A stretch of DNA of 64,000 bases from Brenneria nigrifluens DSM 30175 = ATCC 13028 (GTDB lineage: Bacteria > Pseudomonadota > Gammaproteobacteria > Enterobacterales > Enterobacteriaceae): the NCBI RefSeq assembly GCF_005484965.1, contig NZ_CP034036.1:2108001-2172000 (forward strand), read 5' to 3'. Below the pieces are notes generated by a model. It worked only from the letters and a program-made list of their open reading frames with translations, did not search any database and had not been told where the DNA came from. The position numbers and the translations under genes are program-made. Every line of letters begins with the position of its first letter. Within the stretch, counting starts at the first letter, position 1. Positions 16,629-24,900 of this stretch are shown in pieces.

Positions 16629-18731
16629 ATGCGAAAAATTGGTTCTCTGACAAACACCGCTGATAATAATGGTGAATTTACTGATGGCTATGCGGCGGCA
16701 GGTATTAAACCGACGCTATTACTGGCTGGTTGGCATAATACTATTCAGCGCGAGTTAGCCGCTATTGTTGAAGGAGCTGGAGAAGATTTAGACCCTAATG
16801 ACGACGAACAAATAAGTAAAATTATTGGGCAAATGTCAGCGGTTATTAGTCATTATAGAAACTACGGTTATCCGGAATGGGAGAGTGCAATCCCATATTA
16901 TGAGGGAGCCGTGGTTTATTATAACGGCTACCTGTATTTATCGCTGTTGGATAATAATGTTGCGCAAGTCCCTGGCACTGATGATTCAAAATGGCAACCG
17001 TACATCCAGCGCGAGGCCACCGAGGCGGAGGCGATCGCGGGCGAGGGTAGCGAGCAAGTTATTACGCCCAGACGCTTGCATGCTGGCGCCAGTTATCTCG
17101 ACGACCAACTAAAAACTGCGTTGACGCCGTATCTAACTGGTATCGGTGAAATAACCCTCTGGGGTGGACCCGAATCATTAATCCCGAAAGGGAAGTTGAG
17201 ATGTAACGGACAGTCATTTGATGTTGAGTTGAACCCAATTTTAGCACTGCAGTATCCGGACGGACGCGTACCAAACATAGATGACCGCTATGTCATTGGC
17301 GCCAGCGACAGCAACCCGGTAGGAACACTGAGAGAGGCTGATTGGGAACATTATCACCCTGTTGGGCAGTGGCAAGCCGATAGTGGATATGGAGCTGACG
17401 ACGCGGATTTTATATCCGGTAGAAGCATTTCAAAAAGTGGTGGTGATTTATCTAAATGGGGAGGGAAAAATTACTATTCGCGAGGCAATTCAGGAGAGTG
17501 GCAAGGAATAGCAGAGAACACGGTACCGCGGCAAAATGCATCTGACAGTATCGATACTGGGGATCTTATACCCATAAACGATGGTGGCATGCACCCCGCT
17601 GATATCGGTCTTTATTACATTATAAAAACCGATCAGGCCGAATCCGAGCAAGGGACTGGGGCACCCACAGCTATCGTTATCACACCGGCTGCCGTGACAG
17701 TTAACGCAGGCACGACGCGGCAATTCACCGGAACCGTTCTACCAGCATCGCTCGCTGACGATTATCCGGTGTCGTGGGCTGTATCCGATCCAACGCTGGG
17801 CAGCATAGACAGTAACGGGCTGTATACTGCTACGGCGGGCCAGAGCGGCACGCAAACGATTATTGCCAGTATTTCAACCGGATTGACCGCTACAGCTACG
17901 GTGACGCAGCATATTTATCTCACGTCAATTACCATTGGAACCGTACCACTGGAGCTTATCGCTGGGAATACCTACAACATCCCTATTGCGTACTCGCCAG
18001 CCGGTTATACAGAATCCGTTAATCCCGCGTCCTCTGACGCATCAGTTGCCGCACTATCATCCGCCGGCACATTAACAATTAGCGGAGCGGGTACAGCTAC
18101 GCTATCCCTTACAGGCGCTAGTTCCGGCGTAACAGCCTTGGTAACGATTACGGCGACAGAAGAGGAAGTGCCGGAGGTTTATCTCCAGATTGAAAACAAT
18201 CTTTCTGAGATTGCCGCCGCCGGCGCGACTGCGCAGAGCGAAGCGCGGGACGCTCTGGACCTGGGCGAACTTGCGACGAAAGATAGCCTGACGGCCAGCG
18301 ATGTCGGCGCTGTCCCGCAGTCCACGGAATCGCTCGGAACTGCGGACCTGAACACCGTTTTGACGCCGGGGCGCGAATTCCAGTCGCTGACGAGTAACGC
18401 AACGCTCGCCCGTAATTATCCCATTGCGCTGGCCGGCATGCTGGACGTTATCAAAACAACCGCATCGGGTATTCGGCAGGTGTATTACCCGTACAACAAT
18501 ACCGACGTTTATCACCGCTACTGTGTTGATGTTGGCACCAATCCGATGGTTTTCGGTACGTGGGTGAAAGGTGGCGGTTTTCTGGAAGCCAGCCAAAACC
18601 TCGCTGATGTCGCCGACGTAGCGCAGTCACGCCAGAATCTCGGGGTGAGTTACACAATATCGGCCGACGTCGCGCCGACCGACGCAACGGGATACGCTGC
18701 GGGCCATATCTGGTATCAGATCGAGGAATAA
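16629..18731 (+). CDS. Second tail fibre / collar-domain protein with Ig-like (Big2) domains
   Basis: A 700-residue protein. The N-terminus (RKIGSLTNTADNNGEFTDGY) is typical of fibres in Mu/P2-like phages. A tail-collar domain at about 170-260 has GEITLWGGPE, KGKLRCNGQSFD and RVPNIDDRYVIGASDS. It is followed by a Big2-like bacterial Ig domain (about 342-425; TPAAVTVNAGTTRQFTGTV) and a second Ig-like module (about 434-510). The C-terminal 180 residues return to fibre-type repeats (LGELATKDSLTASDVGAVP). A collar domain placed mid-protein with Ig domains after it looks like a mosaic host-binding protein. Confidence 0.8.
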   Translation: MRKIGSLTNTADNNGEFTDGYAAAGIKPTLLLAGWHNTIQRELAAIVEGAGEDLDPNDDEQISKIIGQMSAVISHYRNYGYPEWESAIPYYEGAVVYYNGYLYLSLLDNNVAQVPGTDDSKWQPYIQREATEAEAIAGEGSEQVITPRRLHAGASYLDDQLKTALTPYLTGIGEITLWGGPESLIPKGKLRCNGQSFDVELNPILALQYPDGRVPNIDDRYVIGASDSNPVGTLREADWEHYHPVGQWQADSGYGADDADFISGRSISKSGGDLSKWGGKNYYSRGNSGEWQGIAENTVPRQNASDSIDTGDLIPINDGGMHPADIGLYYIIKTDQAESEQGTGAPTAIVITPAAVTVNAGTTRQFTGTVLPASLADDYPVSWAVSDPTLGSIDSNGLYTATAGQSGTQTIIASISTGLTATATVTQHIYLTSITIGTVPLELIAGNTYNIPIAYSPAGYTESVNPASSDASVAALSSAGTLTISGAGTATLSLTGASSGVTALVTITATEEEVPEVYLQIENNLSEIAAAGATAQSEARDALDLGELATKDSLTASDVGAVPQSTESLGTADLNTVLTPGREFQSLTSNATLARNYPIALAGMLDVIKTTASGIRQVYYPYNNTDVYHRYCVDVGTNPMVFGTWVKGGGFLEASQNLADVADVAQSRQNLGVSYTISADVAPTDATGYAAGHIWYQIEE

Positions 18732-18733
18732 TC

Positions 18734-19405
18734 ATGCCGATTTATCGCAAAACAGAAGGGGGCGTTTTCGCCCTTATTTCGGCTCTGAATGTCAATGACG
18801 GCGGAGAATTTAAATCTGTTGCTGCCGCCTGGATCAATGACAACGGAACGTTTAAAAAAGTATTCCCCAGCTATACGGAATATGAAGACCCATCCGCATA
18901 TTACGATATTGCCAACGCCACAACACTCACATTGACGCAGGGGAATGCATCTGAAACGACAAACCGCCTGTCGTGGATTGCGAATAGTGTTCGAATCCCA
19001 TTGCTGAGTAATTTAGACAGTATTGGAACAGATGTGGATTGGTCGTACTACGACTACATCGTCGTAGAGACGGGGGAGGTCGTCCCTGTTGATATGTTTT
19101 CTACTGGCTCAAACCAGCCTACAGCCATAGGCGTGAAATACGACAGTGGCAGTTCGTCAGCATTAATACCCAGCACAGGGGCGTACCTGACATTACAAAC
19201 ATCAAACCCCACACTCCTCGACAGACAAACATTCTTGGGGTGGAATGCAAGCGGGGGGTATCAATACTTTAAAGTCCAACAGCAGGATTATTCATCTTTC
19301 TACGGGAAACAATTGGGCCTGCGTTGGCGCTGGCACAGCACTATCAACGATAAATACTTTGAGTACATTTTCACGAATGAGAATTTCGTGCTAACAGCAC
19401 TGTAA
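18734..19405 (+). CDS. Phage fibre-associated protein, function unknown
   Basis: This 223-residue protein starts two bases after the preceding stop. Its N-terminus (PIYRKTEGGVF, then NVNDGGEFKSVAAAWINDNGTFKKVFP) contains the repeated W-I-N-D-N-G-T-F-K type motif seen in small proteins at the end of enterobacterial tail-fibre modules. The rest is aromatic and beta-rich (WSYYDYIVVETGEVVP, YQYFKVQQQDYSSFYG) and does not match a family I recognise. Position suggests a fibre tip, adaptor or fibre chaperone. Confidence 0.6.
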   Translation: MPIYRKTEGGVFALISALNVNDGGEFKSVAAAWINDNGTFKKVFPSYTEYEDPSAYYDIANATTLTLTQGNASETTNRLSWIANSVRIPLLSNLDSIGTDVDWSYYDYIVVETGEVVPVDMFSTGSNQPTAIGVKYDSGSSSALIPSTGAYLTLQTSNPTLLDRQTFLGWNASGGYQYFKVQQQDYSSFYGKQLGLRWRWHSTINDKYFEYIFTNENFVLTAL

Positions 19406-19408
19406 TAC

Positions 19409-19630
19409 TCACGCAAAAAACGTGTGCCGCTCGGCAATAATGTCGAGCGCATCCTCAAGCGTCGGAACAGGATCGATGTGAATTGCTGCAGCTTCGGTCT
19501 CTCCGACGATAACTACGACGTAAAAACCTGAATCTTCAACAACAGCGTATGCGCCGAGCGGGCACTCAGTCAGCATGTCATTGTCTTCTAAAACGCAGAT
19601 TGTCGTTCCGTGATAGTCGATAGTTTTCAT
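19409..19630 (-). CDS. Small acidic phage protein of unknown function
   Basis: A 73-residue protein read against the tail operon, starting at the ATG complementary to 19628-19630. It contains MKTIDYHGTTICVLED, a central GAYAVVEDSGFYVVVIVGE strand-rich part and a C-terminal helix TLEDALDIIAERH. The convergent stop codons of this gene and the fibre-associated gene are only three bases apart. It lies next to the attachment site, where phages often carry lysogeny-expressed genes. I do not recognise the family. Confidence 0.55.
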   Translation of the reverse strand: MKTIDYHGTTICVLEDNDMLTECPLGAYAVVEDSGFYVVVIVGETEAAAIHIDPVPTLEDALDIIAERHTFFA

Positions 19631-19700
19631 TACAACACCCGCTAAAGCACCTGTTAATATGGAGTGGATATAAAAACAAGACTTAACTTATTGAATTACT

Positions 19701-19746
19701 TGGTACGCCCTACAGGATTCGAACCTGTGACCTACGGCTTAGAAGG
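19701..19746 (-). other. 3' fragment of tRNA-Arg (UCU), likely prophage attachment site
   Basis: Read on the minus strand, this stretch gives the anticodon loop CTTCTAA, variable loop, the T-arm GGTTCGAATCC and an acceptor end finishing in CCA, closely resembling the last 46 bases of enterobacterial argU-type tRNA-Arg. The bases needed for the 5' half, including the other anticodon-stem strand and D-arm, are absent. A 3' tRNA fragment at the end of a phage structural module is the usual appearance of an att site duplicated on integration into a tRNA gene. Confidence 0.8.
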
Positions 19747-19822
19747 GGCCAATATACAATATGATGCATCAACGATGCTATGGCGCAGCGACTCTTTGGT
19801 ACGGAATCGATAAGAAAGGGTC

Positions 19823-20041
19823 ATGAAATACGCAGTATTGTATGACGAGGTGATCGTCACGCTGTTTCTCGCCAGCCCGCGCCAACGGACGCTACCGTTG
19901 CAGATGTTTGCCGGCATTCGCGAAAACCTCGACCCGACCATCGCCGCCGCCGCGTCCATGATGGTGGGAACCGCGCTGATTCTGCTGATTGTGATGGAAA
20001 TTTTACGCCGCCGCGCGGAGCGTCTGCGGGCAGGGCATTAA
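19823..20041 (+). pseudogene. C-terminal remnant of an ABC transporter permease (PotC/YdcV type)
   Basis: Residues from about YDEVIVTLFLASPRQRTLP through MFAGIRENLDPTIAAA and a last transmembrane helix (MVGTALILLIVMEIL) match the C-terminal 65 residues of spermidine/putrescine-type permeases, which are normally about 260-280 residues long. The frame is closed by a stop just upstream of the first ATG, so the rest of the gene is missing. The fragment begins about 75 bases beyond the tRNA remnant, consistent with loss of the upstream part during integration or island rearrangement. Confidence 0.75.
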
Positions 20042-20076
20042 CCCGGCGCCGCATCTCTTATCCCCCTCACACAATA

Positions 20077-20130
20077 AAAAGCAAATTACCTGACTGTTGC
20101 GAGAAAACAGGAAGGTAGTTTGCTTTTTTT
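20077..20130 (+). terminator. Strong hairpin terminator before the CDI locus
   Basis: A near-perfect 15-base inverted repeat (AAAAGCAAATTACCT with AGGTAGTTTGCTTTT, one mismatch) encloses a loop with its own CCTG/CAGG pairing and ends in a T run. With A on the left and T on the right it could act in both directions, insulating cdiB from the permease remnant. Confidence 0.85.
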
Positions 20131-20241
20131 ATCATCGACGCAAAACCCGTTCCGCTTTGATGACAGGGATTTGCATAAATAGTCATACTGAAATTATTAT
20201 TTATTACGCTATTTTATATTGAATTAAATAAAATTAATTAT

Positions 20242-20323
20242 TGCTGAATCATATATTATTCAGCATATTGAGCTTGATAAGTAACGCCTCTACTATACCT
20301 GAGAAAATGTATTGATTCTCAGG
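20242..20323 (+). promoter_or_regulatory. cdiB promoter region with two perfect inverted repeats
   Basis: TTGAGC (20268-20273) and TACTAT (20291-20296) are spaced by 17 bases and form a plausible sigma-70 promoter. Upstream of it lies TGCTGAAT-N8-ATTCAGCA (20242-20265); downstream lies CCTGAGAA-N10-TTCTCAGG (20298-20323), whose right arm overlaps the ribosome-binding sequence AGGGA. The surrounding 130 bases are strongly AT-rich. The repeats may be regulator sites, or the second may fold in RNA over the ribosome-binding site if transcription starts further upstream. Confidence 0.5.
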
Positions 20324-20333
20324 GATGGAAGCC

Positions 20334-21998
20334 ATGCGTGATTTTTTCAGGCTGCTGTTTATATCGCCGATTTTATTTTCTTATTGCGTATTTTCGGCCC
20401 CGCTTAACCCGGCGGACAGAAATGAAATACAACAACGGCAGGCGGAAGTTATTGAGCAGGCTAAACAGCAGCGGGAATCATTATTATTGTTAAATCAAAC
20501 GCCGGCACGCAAGGCGGCCCATGATGATGTCGGCAGTGAAAACTGCTTTCCTATCAACGAAATTCAATATCGTCATGCTTCTCTGCTGCAGGCTAAAGAT
20601 AAAAAAATATTAAATGAAAATTATATTAATCGTTGTATTAATGTTAATAAAATAAATCAGCTGATTCACGACGTCAGTAATTGGTATATAGAGCGGGGAT
20701 ATATAACCAGCCGCGCTTTTATCAGCGCGCAGGATTTATCAGACGGCGTGCTGAGGATCGATATCATGGAGGGGCGGCTGGAATATATCCGCATAAATAA
20801 TCAATCCGCCCGCATGCTAAGCCAGGTATTTCCCGGCCTTGAAGGGGAGATTCTCAATCTGCGGGACATCGAGCAGGGAATGGAGCAGATCAACCGCATG
20901 CCCACCCAGCAGGTGAGCATTGAAATTCTGCCGGGAAGCCGGCCGGGGTACTCCATCGTCAACCTGACGCGCCAAAAACAGCTGCCGCTGAGCGTCAGCC
21001 TCGGTTTTGACAATAGCGGACAGAAAAGCACCGGAGAGCAGCAGCTAAACGGCAGCCTGTGGGCCGACAATCTGTTGGGCATCGCCGATCAATGGTTTGT
21101 CAGCGGCGGACGCAGCAGCAAATTCTCCTCCGGCCGCAATGCGGAAAATCTGCAAACGGGCGTGTCGTTGCCTTACGGCTACTGGAATCTCAGTTACGAC
21201 TACGCCAGAAGCGATTACCGCAACGATTTCCTCAACCGGGATTTCCTCTGGCGCTCAACCGGCGACAGCCAGACGCATCGTCTGTCCCTGTCCAGGGTGA
21301 TCTTTCGCAACGGCGAGATGAAGACCAGCCTGTCGGCGGGTATGACCCATCGCATCGGCCATAACTACCTGAATGACGTGTTACTGCAATCCAGCAGCCG
21401 AAGACTCAGCAGCGCCATTATCGGCATCAGCCACAGCCAGAAATTGTGGGGCGGGCTGGCCACCTTTAATCCGGCCTACAGCCGGGGCACGCGCTGGTTC
21501 GGCGCGGAAAGCGATAGCGGCAAATCCGCCGACGCGCCGCGGGCCGAATTTAACAAATTGACGCTGTCGGCGAGCTATTACTACCCGCTCGCCGACAGCG
21601 TCGGCTACCTCACCAGCCTGTACGGGCAATATTCGCCGCAGGCGTTATACGGCAGCGAGCAGTTGACGCTGGGCGGGGAAAGCTCGGTGCGCGGTTTCAA
21701 GGAGCAATATATTTCCGGCAACCGGGGCGGCTACTGGCGCAACGAAGTCAACTGGCAGGCGATGCGGCTCCCGGTGCTGGGCGACGTAACGTTCACCGCG
21801 GCGTTGGACGGCGGCCGTTTATCGGCTCATCAGCATGACTCGGAATCGGTCGGCACGCTATGGGGCGCGGCGGTCGGGGCGGCGATTGCCAACCGGCATC
21901 TGTCGCAGCAGGTAACGGTCGGCCGGCCGCTGCACTATCCGCGCTGGCTGAAACCCGATGCGCTGTCGGTCTATTACCGCATCGGCCTGTCTTTTTAA
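20334..21998 (+). CDS. cdiB: Two-partner secretion outer-membrane transporter CdiB (FhaC/ShlB family)
   Basis: The protein has 554 residues from the ATG at 20334, chosen because AGGGA lies eight bases upstream; an in-frame ATG at 20325 has no usable spacing. An N-terminal signal peptide (LLFISPILFSYCVFSA) is followed by a plug helix region, POTRA domains (CFPINEIQY, then YITSRAFISAQDLSDGVLRIDIMEGRLE) and a C-terminal 16-strand barrel. The barrel includes the VRGF-type motif (SSVRGFKEQYISGNRGGYWRNE) and ends with IGLSF. It exports the adjacent CdiA across the outer membrane. cdiA starts 22 bases downstream. Confidence 0.92.
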   Translation: MRDFFRLLFISPILFSYCVFSAPLNPADRNEIQQRQAEVIEQAKQQRESLLLLNQTPARKAAHDDVGSENCFPINEIQYRHASLLQAKDKKILNENYINRCINVNKINQLIHDVSNWYIERGYITSRAFISAQDLSDGVLRIDIMEGRLEYIRINNQSARMLSQVFPGLEGEILNLRDIEQGMEQINRMPTQQVSIEILPGSRPGYSIVNLTRQKQLPLSVSLGFDNSGQKSTGEQQLNGSLWADNLLGIADQWFVSGGRSSKFSSGRNAENLQTGVSLPYGYWNLSYDYARSDYRNDFLNRDFLWRSTGDSQTHRLSLSRVIFRNGEMKTSLSAGMTHRIGHNYLNDVLLQSSSRRLSSAIIGISHSQKLWGGLATFNPAYSRGTRWFGAESDSGKSADAPRAEFNKLTLSASYYYPLADSVGYLTSLYGQYSPQALYGSEQLTLGGESSVRGFKEQYISGNRGGYWRNEVNWQAMRLPVLGDVTFTAALDGGRLSAHQHDSESVGTLWGAAVGAAIANRHLSQQVTVGRPLHYPRWLKPDALSVYYRIGLSF

Positions 21999-24900
21999 GC
22001 GTGGAAAGCGGAGGTTAGGGATGAAACCGATTAAAACATCGCAGCGGTTAATGGCCTATACGTTGATTAACCTGATTGCCTTTCAGCCCGTACTGCCGGC
22101 GATGGCGGCCGGCGTCAAGGTCGCCGCGGGCAATACCGCGCTGGATAACGCCGGGAACGGCGTTCCGGTGGTGAATATCGCCACGCCGAACGGCGCCGGG
22201 ATCTCCCATAACCAATACCACGATTTTAACGTCGACAAGCAGGGACTGATCCTCAACAACGGCACCGCCCAGCTTAATCCCACCCAGTTGGGCGGATTGA
22301 TCCAGAATAACCCCAACCTGACGGGAAAAGCGGCGGACGCCATCATCAATAGTGGTGTCGCCCAATCGCAGCACGCTCGCCGGTTACCTCGAGGTCGGGG
22401 GAAAGCAGGCCAGCGTGATGGTGGCCAATCCTTACGGCATCACCTGTGACGGCTGCGGATTTATCAATACGCCGCAGGTAACGCTGACTACGGGTACGCC
22501 CCAGTTTGACGCCCAGGGCCGTTTGCAGGCGCTTGAGGTTAAAGGCGGCGATATCACTCTGAGCGGCAAAGGGCTGGACGCCAGCCAGAGCGACTATTTA
22601 AGCCTGATTTCCCGCACGGCGCAGATTAACGCCGGATTAAACGCCAACGATACCCGCATCGTGCTGGGGGCGAATAACGTCAGCGAGGAGGGCGGCGTTA
22701 CCGCCAGAGAGGACGCCGCCGGTGGAACCAGGGTGGCGCTGGATACCGGGGCGCTGGGCGGCATGTACAGCAACCGCATCAGGCTGGTATCCAGCGACAA
22801 AGGGGTCGGCGTCAACGTCGGTAATCTGAGCGCCCGCAGCGGCGACATCACCCTGTCGGCGAACGGCAAACTCAGCGTCGGCGACGCGATCGCCGCAGGC
22901 GATATTCGCGCCCAGGGAGAATCGCTGGCGTTGCAGGGCAAACAGCAGGCCGGCGGTGAAATCGCGCTGGGCGCGGCTGGCGGGATCGCGCTAACGGACG
23001 CCGCGTTACGGGCGGGGCAATCCGTCGCCCTGGCCGCCGAGGGCGAATTGAGCGCCACCGATTCGCGCATCAGCGCCGGCGTCGATGCGCAAGGGGCGGT
23101 GACTTCCGGCTATCAGCTGTCAATAAAGGGTGACGGTGTAACGTTCAGTAACAGCCAATTGGCCGCGGATAAGGTGGCGGTCAAGGCCGACAACGCATTA
23201 CGCCAGGATGAGCAAAGCGCCATCAAAGCCGATAGCGAATTAACCCTGCACGGCAAGGATATTGCGCTGTCCGGCGCGGCGGACGCGCAGCATATCCGAC
23301 TCGAGGCGCAAACGCTGACCGCCGCCGGCAGCGCCCGGTTGCAGGCTAAAGATAGCGCCGTGGTTCGTGCCGCCGAGCAAGGCGACTGGCAGGGCAATCT
23401 GACCGCGGGAGAAGACCTGACGCTGGAGGGCGGGAAAATCGTTCTGCGTGGCACCCTGGCCGGGAAAACGCTGAACCTGAAGCTGGATTCGCTGGATAAT
23501 CAAGGCGATATCGCCTCATTGCAGGGACTGTCATTTGTCGGCGGCCAGCTTATTAACGGCGGTTCGCTGGCGGCGGCGGAGCAACTGACGCTCAAGGCGA
23601 ACCGCCTTGACAACGCCGGGTTGCTCAGCGCCCGCGGCGAGTTGCGGCTCGAACTGCAAACCCTGCTGAATAATCAGGGAAAAATCCTCACCGAAAATCA
23701 TTTGGTTATGCTGGCCGACAGCCTGAACAATCATGGCGTCGTGCAGGCGGAAAGTCTGGCATTGCACGGCGCCAATATCGCCAATCAGGGGGCTATCACG
23801 GCGCAGCAGAGTATCGATCTGTACGGCGGTACGATCGATAACCAGGGCGCCATTAATGCCGGTCAGGGGATCGATCTGCACGGCGGCGCCGCGCTTAACG
23901 GCGGCACGCTTAGCGCGGGAGGGACGCTGGCCGCCAATCTGGATACGCATCTTGATAACAGCGGAATGCTGCTGGCCGGAAAGGCTTTGGATATCCGCGC
24001 CGCGGGCGTCACCAATAGCGGTACGCTGACCGCGCCGGACCTACAGCTGCAAAGCGCTTCCCTCGACAATCAGGGGATAATTCAGGCCGAGAATTCTCTG
24101 ACCGTCGACGCCGGGCAACGGCTGGTACAGCGTGCGGACGGCAAGTTACTGGCTGGGGATGCGCTGACGCTCACCGCCGCCGATGTGGAAACGGACGGCG
24201 AGTTGCAGGCGAAACAGTTTTTACTCAATGCGCAGCGCTGGCTTAACCAGGGCAAAATCAGCATCGGCGGCGATGCGCAGGCAGCGGCATACTCTCTTGA
24301 TAATACCGGTAGCCTGCTGGCGCAGGGAAACTGGCGGCTGTCGGGCCATGATCTGGTCAATCAGGGGATATTGCAGGGCGAGCGGTTGGAGCTGCGCGCC
24401 AATAGCATCGTCAATAGCGGCCGCGCACAATCGCTCCAGTCAAGCGTGTTGCAGGGGGATAACGGCCTGATCAACAGCGGGGAGTGGCTTAGTGGCGATG
24501 CCTTGCAGCTAACATCCGCGGATATGGATAACTCAGGCAGCCTGCGGGCGCTGACCATACGGGCGCAGAGCGATCGGGTAAACAACAGCGGACAGATCAA
24601 CGCCATCCACCGTCTCGATTTAACTATTGCCGACCGTCTGAACAATCAGGGAACGCTGTACGCCGATCGGTTGGCCCTTAGCGCGGGAGAGGTAAACCAG
24701 CAGGGTACGCTGGAAGGACGCTCGCTGCGGGTGGACGCCAGCGAACTGGATAACCAGGGAACGATAGTGGGCGTCGATGCGCTGACATTGGCGATTGGCG
24801 ACAGGCTGCATAATCAGGGCGAACTGCTTAGTCAGGGCGACAGTACGTCCACGGCGCGGCTGATTGATAACCAGGGAGAGTGGCAGGCGCAGACGATAAT

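Noticed and set aside
19823..20041. A complete 72-residue membrane protein gene
   Set aside because: The sequence matches only the C-terminal end of PotC-type permeases, so it is a remnant.
22352..22354. GTG at 22352 as a true start of the long cdiA frame
   Set aside because: It lies in the middle of the conserved secretion domain and would remove the signal peptide. The 2-base frameshift explains the frame better.
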